This document shows, one piece after another, positions 11,472 through 18,230 of a stretch of 20,100 bases of DNA (positions are counted from its first letter, which is position 1; every line of letters starts with the position of its first letter). The position numbers were made by a program, and so were the translations under genes. Source of the stretch: a virus; the IMG/VR virus record IMGVR_UViG_3300035663_000924, positions 1 through 20,100 of that record. One strand, 5' to 3'. A model generated the notes under the pieces. That model worked only from the letters and a program-made list of their open reading frames with translations, did no database searches and was not told the origin of the DNA.

Positions 11472-11869
11472 ACCCACCCGACCAACCCACGCCGCGCACC
11501 GATGCGGTGGAGTTTTTCGATCAAAGTTGGTTTGTCTCTGCCGACTTCGCCCGCACCCTTGAACGCGAACTCGCCGCCTCAAATAAACGAATCGCTGATT
11601 GTGAATTTCTTTTGGAGCACAGGTATAAAATCATCCAGCAACAAGAGCCGCGATGCAATGAAGCCATCGCCCGCGCCGAGAAAGCTGAGGCTGCGCTCCA
11701 CGCCTTACGGTTGGTTTGCGGCACCAGCGACGCCGACAAGTTCACGACTTGGCTCAACGTCGCCATTGCCCGCGCCGAGAAAGCCGAGGCTGAACGCGAC
11801 CGGGCGGAGGCCGAAGTTGCTGCGTTCAAAAAAGTTCTTTTGGAGTTTGGGCAATCGACGCCGCCATGA
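11468..11869 (+). CDS. Coiled-coil phage protein (TPRTDA...DFARTLERELAA type)
   Basis: A 133-residue protein. TPRTDAVEF (8-16) and SADFARTLERELAASNKRIA (24-43) mark a family of short proteins frequent in environmental phages, in my recollection often from Verrucomicrobia-like hosts. The remainder is a long Ala/Glu/Arg coiled coil with an internal duplication (AIARAEKAEA at 66-75 and 99-108). Function unknown; it may act as an oligomeric scaffold. The ATG overlaps the SWIM gene stop (ATGA). Confidence 0.75.
   Translation: MNPPDQPTPRTDAVEFFDQSWFVSADFARTLERELAASNKRIADCEFLLEHRYKIIQQQEPRCNEAIARAEKAEAALHALRLVCGTSDADKFTTWLNVAIARAEKAEAERDRAEAEVAAFKKVLLEFGQSTPP
11663..11792 (+). repeat. In-frame 31-bp direct repeat inside the coiled-coil gene
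   Basis: Copies at 11663-11693 and 11762-11792 differ at two bases, both synonymous (ATC/ATT, GCT/GCC). The offset of 99 nt is 33 codons, so it keeps reading frame and the coiled-coil phase is largely preserved. It indicates recent duplication within the gene. Confidence 0.75.
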
Positions 11870-11883
11870 AAGGCACGCCATGA
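11866..11883 (+). other. Five-codon minicistron linking two genes
   Basis: ATG AAA GGC ACG CCA TGA: the ATG overlaps the stop of the coiled-coil gene and the TGA overlaps the ATG of the next gene (11880). It resembles the minicistron at 5220-5234 and could pass ribosomes across a 10-nt gap. Confidence 0.35.
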
Positions 11884-12065
11884 ACCAACCCCGCACTTAC
11901 GCCATCCTTCAGGCTAAAGCCTCCCTGCTCTCCAGCATGGGGTTTAGGCTCAAGCTATGGCAAGATGGCGAGTTGTGGAGATGGCAATGGAACAACGGGC
12001 TGGCTGGCTCTACCGACGCTCAGAGCAAAGAGATCGCCCTAGTTTTTGCCTTAGAAAGCGTATGA
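11880..12065 (+). CDS. Small Trp-rich hypothetical protein (61 aa)
   Basis: A 61-residue protein, not recognised: YAILQAKASLLSSMGFRLKL (7-26), WQDGELWRWQWNNGLAG, and a helix SKEIALVFALESV. It looks like a small alpha-beta domain with five aromatic Trp/Phe residues in the centre. The start at 11880 is favoured because a much longer upstream reading of the same frame lies entirely over the coiled-coil gene. The stop overlaps the next ATG (ATGA). Confidence 0.6.
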   Translation: MNQPRTYAILQAKASLLSSMGFRLKLWQDGELWRWQWNNGLAGSTDAQSKEIALVFALESV

Positions 12066-12193
12066 TTTTCCCCGTGCTATTGCAAGCCGAGTCTCAGGAG
12101 TATAGCTTCCCAATGGGTTGCGAAAGCCTGAACACAGCGCATGGACGCTTAGGGTGCCGTAAATTTCCGGCCCTTCCATGCGGCGGGGTCTGA
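12062..12193 (+). CDS. Very small hypothetical protein (43 aa)
   Basis: A 43-residue frame opened by an ATGA overlap. The peptide has three Cys (in MGCESL, RLGCRK, LPCGGV) and a hydrophobic start (MIFPVLLQAES). No known family. It may be a real coupled peptide or a fortuitous frame; the only support is the overlap and the 8-nt distance to the next gene. Confidence 0.4.
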   Translation: MIFPVLLQAESQEYSFPMGCESLNTAHGRLGCRKFPALPCGGV

Positions 12194-12201
12194 TTTAACC
12201 T

Positions 12202-12561
12202 ATGAATGAGAAAGCCCACTGCAATGGTCAATGGACTGCAGCTCGCAAGAAGAGCTTCATTACCTCGGCGTTGCGTAGGGCTTCGTCTCGTTGGGCACCT
12301 AAGTTTACCTCCAAGAAGGAAGCCCGCACCGCTAGAAACACCTACACCTGTTCCCTGTGCTCAAAGAGCGTGGGGAATAAGGACATAAAGATAGATCACA
12401 TCCATCCCGTAGTTGACCCGCTCAAAGGCTGGGTAAGCTGGGATAGCTTCATCGAACGTTTGTTCGTAGAGAAGGACGGCTACCAAGCCCTTTGTGTAGC
12501 CTGTCACAGCGAAAAAACATCCAAAGAGCGACTTGTCCGTAAAGCTGCTAAACTCAAATAA
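12202..12561 (+). CDS. HNH endonuclease (second copy type)
   Basis: A 119-residue protein. The basic N-terminal half (AARKKSFITSALRRASSRWA, 13-32) precedes CSLC (50-53), the DHIHPV core (65-70) and CVACHSEKTSKER (98-110) with Cys98/Cys101/His102. This is the CxxC...DH...CxxCH-x-K form of phage HNH nucleases, which nick or cut DNA. A longer insertion (GWVSWDSFIERLFVEKDG) between the halves is typical of homing-associated members. It differs from the HNH protein at 10731, so the two are not recent copies. Free-standing homing or packaging-linked roles are both possible. Confidence 0.8.
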   Translation: MNEKAHCNGQWTAARKKSFITSALRRASSRWAPKFTSKKEARTARNTYTCSLCSKSVGNKDIKIDHIHPVVDPLKGWVSWDSFIERLFVEKDGYQALCVACHSEKTSKERLVRKAAKLK

Positions 12562-12562
12562 C

Positions 12563-13294
12563 ATGAAGAAATTCGTCATAGTCGCAGACATTCACGGCAA
12601 CCATGCAGACCCTCAAGCCACCGCCGCCGCCCTAGCCTTTACCAAAGACTTCAACCCCGAGATAAGGGTGATTGCTGGCGACCTATGGGACTTCTCAGCC
12701 ATCCGTCAGGGAGCCTCAGAGGAAGACCGGTCTGTAAGCATGAGGGATGACTTTGACGTAGGGGCGCGATTTGCCGACTCCTTCTTCAAGGGGGGCAAGG
12801 ACAACACCCTAATGCTGGGCAACCACGACGTAAGAGTATGGGACTTGGCCGAGTCCACAGATGCCGTTAAAGCCGATTTGGGGCAACGAATGGTAAGCGA
12901 CATACAAATGGTGGCAAAGAGGAACAAAGCCTCTCTAATCCCCTACGATAGCCGCCTAGGGGTTGTTTCTATCGGCCATTTGAACGTAGTTCACGGCTTC
13001 CACACGGGAATGTCAGCTTGCGCCTCCCACTCCCGCATCTACGGCAACGTAGTTTTCGGCCACTGCCACAGCATAGAGTCCTATCAAACCCCCGGTCTAA
13101 AGCCACAGGAAGCCCGCTGCATAGGCTGTCTCTGCGATCTTAACCCCGGCTACGCCAACCGTAAGACGGGCAAACTCCGCTGGAGTCATGGCTGGGTGTA
13201 TGGCTGGGTAGAAGACGACGGAAGCTATTCCATCTTTCAAGTGCGCGGCATCAACGGCAAATTTCGCGCTCCCACAAACATAAAAACCTACTAA
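12563..13294 (+). CDS. Calcineurin-like metallophosphoesterase
   Basis: A 243-residue protein with the ordered family motifs: DIHGN (9-13; Asp9, His11), AGDLWDF (38-44; Asp40), LGNHD (85-89), VVHGFHTG (142-149) and FGHCHS (165-170). These bind two metal ions for phosphoester hydrolysis. Phage homologues act on nucleic-acid phosphodiesters or on nucleotides or protein phosphates; the substrate cannot be told here. A C-terminal beta part (WSHGWVYGWVEDDG, then SIFQVRG) completes the sandwich. The start at 12563 directly precedes the first core strand; an in-frame start at 12533 would only add a tail overlapping the HNH gene. Confidence 0.9.
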   Translation: MKKFVIVADIHGNHADPQATAAALAFTKDFNPEIRVIAGDLWDFSAIRQGASEEDRSVSMRDDFDVGARFADSFFKGGKDNTLMLGNHDVRVWDLAESTDAVKADLGQRMVSDIQMVAKRNKASLIPYDSRLGVVSIGHLNVVHGFHTGMSACASHSRIYGNVVFGHCHSIESYQTPGLKPQEARCIGCLCDLNPGYANRKTGKLRWSHGWVYGWVEDDGSYSIFQVRGINGKFRAPTNIKTY

Positions 13295-13527
13295 TGAAAA
13301 ACAACCCTTGGTCTGAGATGGACAAGCTAATGGCAGAGGAAACCGTTTCCCGTAAGGACGGATGGTTTTCCATGCAAGACTTCATGGACAACTACAAATG
13401 CCCCAGAAGCACAGCCCGCTCACGAATTGAGTCTTGGCTTACCTCGGGTGCGATTGAGAAGAAAGCTGGAGTTGTCGCTGACGGGAAAAGAGGCACCTAT
13501 TACCGTCACGCCAAAAAACCTTTGTAA
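13294..13527 (+). CDS. Winged-helix DNA-binding-like protein
   Basis: A 77-residue basic protein that is nearly all one winged-helix fold: helix WFSMQDFMDNYK (24-35), turn CPRS, recognition helix TARSRIESWLTSGAIEKK (40-57), and a wing VVADGKRGTYYRH. The pattern resembles small phage replication or transcription regulators. The start overlaps the previous stop by one base (TAATG). Its stop codon lies inside the first stem strand of the structured leader that follows, so its translation may influence that RNA's folding. Confidence 0.75.
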   Translation: MKNNPWSEMDKLMAEETVSRKDGWFSMQDFMDNYKCPRSTARSRIESWLTSGAIEKKAGVVADGKRGTYYRHAKKPL

Positions 13528-13685
13528 TGGTGTAAAGAACAACATTTCAGGGCTACCCATCTGACGAGGTGGGGGCAATCCTGAAGATGGGAGTTTGAGC
13601 CTCCCTTACAATATCCTGTCTGCACTGAATGTCGGGTTCATCCGTGAAAGCAGCAATGCTTCTAGGTGCAGATGGGAGCTAATTT
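13522..13685 (+). promoter_or_regulatory. Structured leader / riboswitch-like RNA before the last early gene
   Basis: A 158-nt non-coding gap can fold extensively. TTGTAA (13522-13527) pairs with TTACAA (13606-13611). Inside are TTCAGG (13546-13551) with CCTGAA (13580-13585) and hairpin GGGAG-TTTGAGC-CTCCC (13589-13605). Alternatively CCCATCT (13556-13562) pairs with AGATGGG (13585-13591), giving a kink-turn-like internal loop (GAC bulge, GA opposite GA). A second domain closes with TCTGCAC/GTGCAGA (13619-13625/13666-13672), holding two arms, one capped by a GCAA tetraloop (13653-13656). AGATGGGAG occurs twice (13585-13593 and 13670-13678); the second copy is the ribosome-binding site, 7 nt from ATG, and could pair with CCCATCT or CTCCC. 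No known riboswitch class recognised. Confidence 0.55.
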
Positions 13686-13925
13686 ATGAACAACCTATCC
13701 CCCAACGACCCGCTCTATTGGTTTAAGAACCTACCAAAAGAGGTAAGCGTCTTAGTTCAATTGGAGGACGATAGGCTTTTAGAGCTACCCAAACACTACA
13801 AGTTCAGGATGATGGGGGTGGACGAAGAAATGATCTCCCATTGTGAGGTAGTGGGGGGAGCCAATTGCGGCCTCCGCTTCTACCTGAGCGGGAATGGGCT
13901 TAACGCGATGGAGCCGGTAGATTAG
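13686..13925 (+). CDS. Hypothetical protein under the structured leader
   Basis: A 79-residue acidic protein, not recognised. The first half (LYWFKNLPKEVSVLVQLEDD, 9-28) and the beta-rich rest (HYKFRMMGVDEE, LRFYLSGNG) suggest a small globular domain. It has one of the clearest Shine-Dalgarno sites in the window (GGGAG, 7 nt), which sits at the base of the second leader domain. It is the last rightward gene; its final 26 nt overlap the end of the opposing late gene. The RNA in front suggests tight control of its translation, yet its role is unknown. Confidence 0.6.
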   Translation: MNNLSPNDPLYWFKNLPKEVSVLVQLEDDRLLELPKHYKFRMMGVDEEMISHCEVVGGANCGLRFYLSGNGLNAMEPVD

Positions 13926-15651
13926 CCGCTGGACCACCACTCATTAAGAGTGATGGAAGCATCTCTGGAACATTCGTATTAAACTCGGGACGGGCGAATG
14001 CTCTCTGATAGGTGGGGGTAGCCACTATTGATTGCGCTACCTTCCTACCGGATGAAATACCACCCTGAGCCGCCGCTGCTGCTGCTGCACCAGCCATCCA
14101 ACCGGGAATTTGAAACCCAGAAACACTAACGCTTGGAATCATGTAATGCCCCAAGGTGGCACCACTGGCACCCAGAAACAGGGTTCTGGATGTTTGTTTA
14201 TCCGCTATTGGATTGGCGACAGCCGTGTTCTTAATCACATTTGGATTAATTGAAGCAAAGTCAGCAAGCGTCTTCAGCTTTCCAGTGAAGTTGCCGCGCA
14301 TAGGGTCGTTCATATCGGCAATGATGGACAAATCCAATCCAGCACCGTTATAGCCCCGGCCTCCGTTTGCACCAAGCGAGATGTCAAAGATATGCCACTT
14401 TGCCAATTTAGCCCGGTTGGTCTTGAACTCATCCAGCAATGGTTTATTGCCTGAAGCGGAAACAATCTTCTCAAGATTCTGCTCAATAACATCCGCTTCT
14501 TTGGATAGAGTGACGGCGTTTCGTCTCAGAGCACTATCACCATTGGACTTAGAGAAACTATCCCATGCGTTTCTTGCATCGGAACGCTTGTCGTTTAGCT
14601 CATTCAGAACCTCTTGCGCTTGCGTATTGATCTTGGCGATTTCTTCGTATGGCCGAGCCAAGTCCAGTTTTTTCTGTTTCATCACATCCACCGTTAGATC
14701 GGCGTCTGGAGGCAAACCAAGCTCCTCTCTGGCAATAGCATCACCACGGAGTTGATTGTGTTTTCGGAACAGGGCTTGAGACTCACTTTGACCCGCAAAC
14801 TTAACCATACCCCTATTAATTGTCCTTGGATTGGAAATAGATGGGTCGGGCATCAATCCCTCGTCAATGCCAGCACTCATGGTTTTAATGAACCCTTTGG
14901 AACGGTTTCTCGTCGCTTCTAGTTCGCTCTGAGCCTTACCCGTTGAGAGCTTGTTACCTAGTTTGAAAAACGCCACAGCCTCGGCTGCTGACTGAACCGC
15001 TTCCTCTGGGGTGAGGTATTCACCCGTATCAATAGATTTTTGGGCCGCCTTACCAAATACAGTAGCCGCAACCATCTTCTGCATTTCCGCGCTAAGCCCA
15101 GACTTGTCAATTAGGCTCAAAGCCTTGACTGGAAGTGCAGCGGACAGAACGCCGGACTCAACCAGTTCCCCGCTCGTTACGGCTGTTCCCGTGCGTTTTG
15201 ATTCAAGGTAGCGACCAAGAACACCACCAAGCATGGTGGCTACCGCTCCAACAGCAGGATTGACCGCAAAGCCAGCACGTTGAGCAACCGCCGTTGGCCC
15301 GCCTTGTGTAACCATTGACTTGCCCATTTCAATTGTTTCTTGGGGCTGTGGAATGGCCCTGAGCAAGTTCTGAGAGCCAGCAGATAGGCGTGACGTGCCG
15401 CCGCCGCTCAAGAAATCCATAACACCAGCAGGAATTTGCGTAGCAGCATTCCCAAGCATCTCCATGCGGGATGGTTGTGCCATTGGTTGTTGAACAGGCT
15501 GAGCCATCGGTGTTTCTACGGGAGCCGCTACAGGAGCTTGTGCCAGCGGAGCGGGACCACTCGCTTGTAGTTGTCCAGATGGTTGTCTGGAAGCCCGTGC
15601 CGCCAATTCAGCATCCGCAATAGCCAATGCCTTCTTTTGTTCTGGAGTCAT
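13900..15651 (-). CDS. Large putative internal virion / ejection protein (583 aa)
   Basis: A 583-residue protein. The N-terminal 65 residues are Ala/Pro/Gln-rich and disordered (repeats like APVAAPVETPMAQPVQQPMA). Then come small hydrophobic Gly-rich segments (GFAVNPAVGAVATMLGGVLG), a charged central helical region (290-400), and a C-terminal part with an Ala-rich hydrophobic stretch (WMAGAAAAAAAQGG) encoded by a GCN run at about 14070-14095. Membrane-active Gly/Ala segments in a large late protein next to tail genes fit DNA-ejection or internal virion proteins, though no enzymatic motif is visible. The N-terminal MTPEQKKAL repeats the C-terminal MTPEQKAL of the gene before it. It is the last gene of the late strand in this direction. 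Confidence 0.6.
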   Translation of the reverse strand: MTPEQKKALAIADAELAARASRQPSGQLQASGPAPLAQAPVAAPVETPMAQPVQQPMAQPSRMEMLGNAATQIPAGVMDFLSGGGTSRLSAGSQNLLRAIPQPQETIEMGKSMVTQGGPTAVAQRAGFAVNPAVGAVATMLGGVLGRYLESKRTGTAVTSGELVESGVLSAALPVKALSLIDKSGLSAEMQKMVAATVFGKAAQKSIDTGEYLTPEEAVQSAAEAVAFFKLGNKLSTGKAQSELEATRNRSKGFIKTMSAGIDEGLMPDPSISNPRTINRGMVKFAGQSESQALFRKHNQLRGDAIAREELGLPPDADLTVDVMKQKKLDLARPYEEIAKINTQAQEVLNELNDKRSDARNAWDSFSKSNGDSALRRNAVTLSKEADVIEQNLEKIVSASGNKPLLDEFKTNRAKLAKWHIFDISLGANGGRGYNGAGLDLSIIADMNDPMRGNFTGKLKTLADFASINPNVIKNTAVANPIADKQTSRTLFLGASGATLGHYMIPSVSVSGFQIPGWMAGAAAAAAAQGGISSGRKVAQSIVATPTYQRAFARPEFNTNVPEMLPSLLMSGGPAANLPAPSR

Positions 15652-15658
15652 TTTATTC

Positions 15659-16966
15659 TTAGAAAAGGGCTTTCTGTTCCGGGGTCATTACAGACCATTG
15701 AAGCGAGGTAACACCCTTTGGTGGAATAGAATTAAAATCGGGCACCTGTCTCCCTGATTCCTCAAAGAATCTCTTGTAGGTTCCCTTCTCGTAGTTGTCT
15801 TTATACTTCTTAACGGTGCGAAGCTCAATGTCTCTACGGATTTCAGTCAGTCGTTCCAGTGTTTTATTATCAAATTCTTTAGTTCCCGTAAATGCTTGTC
15901 TCAAAAACTCACGTTCAGCCGGGGTGTCCATACCTCTAGCTCCAACACCCAATGCGCTAATCATGGGGAATACGTCAGACCCAAGCAAAGAATCAAGAAG
16001 CTCCGTGTTCTGAACGGTTTTGCCCGCTTTTTTATCATCCAAGAACTTCGCCCTTATCCGATTGGCATTCAGGAACAGTTCCGCCCCAAATCCCGTTGTA
16101 ACATCCCCAGATTTAATAACTCCAAGCACATCATCTAGTTTCTGGATTCTATCGGGAGCGGCAGATACGGCGTCATATTCGTTTAAGTCTCTTTGAAATA
16201 AAGTCGCACCAGCTTCTTTCTTATAGGCATTTTCACCCATATTGATGTTGGTTTGTGCGCCGGGAGCAAAACGGCTTAGACCAGTGACAAAGATCGTTCC
16301 ATCGGGCAGGGGAGTGCCCTTATAGTCGGTTCCAGCGGGAAGTGCATCAACTTGGGCTTGTGTCATTACTACGCCGGGAGTTGGTTCTTTTTCGCGCAAC
16401 TCCTTCCCTGTTTCGGCGTTAAGTTTGTTTATCTCAGCCTCCATCTTTGCAAGTCCAGCAGCCATTTCCGCGCCTCTAAATTGAGCGGTAGGCGAAACCT
16501 GATTAACCATAGAGAATGGACGGCCACCAGATTCCGTAACAGCGGAAGCGTATTGCGCGGCTTGCGTATCTTCAGCCTGTTTACGGGTAAATTCGTTTAG
16601 GGTGTTAGCAAACTGAATGGTGTTAGCCGCGCCGCCTAGTGATTTAACTACAGCTCCAATAGCCTTGCGATCAATGTTTCCAGAAGCATCTGGTTTCAAT
16701 CCAACTTGTGATGCAAATGCCGGATTGGTCTTTAGGATACGGCTAACAGTTTCGGTGGCCTGTTCGTTAAGCTGTTTTTCTTCTTCTTTCTTGTAATACT
16801 TTTCAACGCCAGTGGCTACCTGCTGTCCAAGCCCAGCCAAGCCCTGCCCAATTAGCTCAGCACCCCGCGCCTGTGCCTGAGCACCCTGCATAGCCCCTTG
16901 CAAGAAGGGGGTGAAGTCGGTGCGACCTAGGGCCGCATTTACCTGTGAGCCTAATTGAAAAGCCAT
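15659..16966 (-). CDS. Putative internal virion / structural protein (435 aa)
   Basis: A 435-residue protein. The N-terminal part has a Gly/Ala/Gln amphipathic segment (MQGAQAQARGAELIGQGLAG, 25-44), then a charged helix (KYYKKEEEKQLNEQ). The rest is helical and polar, with a small Gly/Asp-rich beta part (DYKGTPLPDGTIFVTGLSRF, about 214-233). No enzyme motif. AQAQARGA also occurs near the C-terminus of the upstream 305-residue protein, suggesting these neighbours share a membrane- or assembly-related element. The stop is 7 nt before the next gene. Assignment as ejection or virion protein is from position, size and composition. Confidence 0.55.
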   Translation of the reverse strand: MAFQLGSQVNAALGRTDFTPFLQGAMQGAQAQARGAELIGQGLAGLGQQVATGVEKYYKKEEEKQLNEQATETVSRILKTNPAFASQVGLKPDASGNIDRKAIGAVVKSLGGAANTIQFANTLNEFTRKQAEDTQAAQYASAVTESGGRPFSMVNQVSPTAQFRGAEMAAGLAKMEAEINKLNAETGKELREKEPTPGVVMTQAQVDALPAGTDYKGTPLPDGTIFVTGLSRFAPGAQTNINMGENAYKKEAGATLFQRDLNEYDAVSAAPDRIQKLDDVLGVIKSGDVTTGFGAELFLNANRIRAKFLDDKKAGKTVQNTELLDSLLGSDVFPMISALGVGARGMDTPAEREFLRQAFTGTKEFDNKTLERLTEIRRDIELRTVKKYKDNYEKGTYKRFFEESGRQVPDFNSIPPKGVTSLQWSVMTPEQKALF

Positions 16967-16971
16967 AAGAG

Positions 16972-17889
16972 TTAGCCGCCAAACATTTTCTTAGCACCCA
17001 AACCAAAAAGACTTGTGCCACCAGTCATAGGAGCCGCCGCAATAGCACCAATACCTTGGGCAAGACCGCCAATCATAGCACCGCGAGCCTGAGCTTGTGC
17101 CCCGGCCAAGGCTGCCTGAGAGCCATAGATGGACGCATTGTAGTTGGAGAGATTGCTTGCGTTCTGGAGGGCCAAATTGACGCCAGCGTTAGGGTCGCTA
17201 AAACGGGGACCAACCTGTTGCCCACCCTGTTGATAGGCCAAGCCCTGCTGTCCTTGTGCATATTGCATAGCCGAAGAAGGACGGCCAAGAATGGACATGA
17301 GGGGACTAGAAAACTGTTGGTTATACGACTGAGCAAGCTGTCCCGCTCCCATAGCCTCCTGACGCTTAGAGGACAAGAAACCTTCCCGCCCTAGAATCTC
17401 GGCTGCAACAGACGATTGATCACCAATGCGCCCTCTAGCCATACCTGCACTACGGGCTTGCTGTTCAGCTAGGCGACGTTGCTCAGGGGTGAGTCCTTGG
17501 GACTGCCCATAGAGCTGCATAGCCAATTGGTTCTGTTGGTTGGCAATAGCCGCCGAATAGGGGTCGGCTTGGCGCATGGCCTCCGTCACCCCAGACCCAT
17601 ATTGACCAATGGCCGCTACGTCTCCTGCTCGCTGTTGAGCCAAGGCTTGCTGCTCAATGGCTCCTAGTTGCTGAGTCCCTTGCCCCAAAAGGTTGATGCC
17701 ACCCCGTTGATATTGCCCAATGTCGGCTAGGTTAAGCGCGGCATATTGAGGACGATATTGCTGTTCCAACCCAAACGTCAGGGCTTGGAGTTCTGGATTG
17801 GCAAATTGACGCTGATAATCCAGCATGGATTGACCCGCATTCACGCCTGTGGGCGCAGGGGGAGGAGTGGGTGTTTTCGTCTTACTCAT
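16972..17889 (-). CDS. Gln/Ala-rich putative virion or tail-associated protein (305 aa)
   Basis: A 305-residue protein starting with a short basic Pro tract (SKTKTPTPPPAPTG). It is very rich in Gln, Ala, Gly and Tyr throughout (ALAQQRAGDVAAIGQYGSG; YAQGQQGLAYQQGGQQ). The C-terminal 45 residues (AGAQAQARGAMIGGLAQGIG, then AIAAAPMTGGTSLFG) form a glycine-zipper-like hydrophobic segment able to insert into membrane. Proteins beginning with a Lys/Pro arm and Gln-rich helices are common beside tail genes in environmental podovirus-like genomes and are thought to be ejection or internal proteins. Overlaps the previous gene by ATGA. Confidence 0.6.
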   Translation of the reverse strand: MSKTKTPTPPPAPTGVNAGQSMLDYQRQFANPELQALTFGLEQQYRPQYAALNLADIGQYQRGGINLLGQGTQQLGAIEQQALAQQRAGDVAAIGQYGSGVTEAMRQADPYSAAIANQQNQLAMQLYGQSQGLTPEQRRLAEQQARSAGMARGRIGDQSSVAAEILGREGFLSSKRQEAMGAGQLAQSYNQQFSSPLMSILGRPSSAMQYAQGQQGLAYQQGGQQVGPRFSDPNAGVNLALQNASNLSNYNASIYGSQAALAGAQAQARGAMIGGLAQGIGAIAAAPMTGGTSLFGLGAKKMFGG

Positions 17890-18230
17890 TTGTGCTTTAG
17901 TCTATCACAAAGCCGTGCAGTGTCATAGACGGCCAACCGTTGAGCATTAAGCCCCTTATCTCTCATCCAAGCAATCTTGGGCAGGAAGAATGGAGCTTGG
18001 CCTAAAAACCACTCCAAACAGCGTTTACCGGCAGCATAATGAACATACCAAGCGTCGGGCTGGGCCGGAAACCAATCGGGTTCCCCTATCTCCGCCCTAA
18101 CAGGCTTAAACATCATAAACCTATCGGGCGCAGCTATCACATAGGCATTAACCAAGTAGTAGCCTAAGTCCTGCTCAAAGTTAAGGCCATGTTTAACGTA
18201 ATGAGCCTTGGCTTGCTCAATTGGGGTCAT
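17886..18230 (-). CDS. Hypothetical small protein of the tail region
   Basis: A 114-residue aromatic protein, not recognised: helix TPIEQAKAHYVKHGLNFEQD (2-21), beta AYVIAAPDRFMMFKPVR, a Trp-rich middle (DWFPAQPDAWYVHYAAG), and a basic C-terminal helix (RLAVYDTARLCDRLKHK). Many tail loci carry such a 100-120 residue protein between fibre and ejection genes, with an unassigned role. The AAPDRFMMFKPV segment looks like a compact enzyme-like or acyltransferase-like fold, but I would not call it. The start overlaps the upstream stop by one base and the end overlaps the next gene by ATGA. Confidence 0.65.
   Translation of the reverse strand: MTPIEQAKAHYVKHGLNFEQDLGYYLVNAYVIAAPDRFMMFKPVRAEIGEPDWFPAQPDAWYVHYAAGKRCLEWFLGQAPFFLPKIAWMRDKGLNAQRLAVYDTARLCDRLKHK

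Noticed and set aside
11502-11879. N-terminal extension of the gene at 11880 across the coiled-coil gene
   Set aside because: It would lie wholly over a better-supported gene in another frame; the ATG at 11880 is preferred.
13556-13591. Hammerhead ribozyme (CTGACGA ... GAA core look-alike)
   Set aside because: Flanking strands pair in the wrong topology and there is no GAAA or cleavage-site element; a kink-turn fits better.
13522-13611. tRNA (GGGAG-TTTGAGC-CTCCC resembles a T arm; TTGTAA/TTACAA an acceptor stem)
   Set aside because: The distance before the T-like arm is about 20 nt too long, no D or anticodon arm fits, and the T loop lacks the invariant C.
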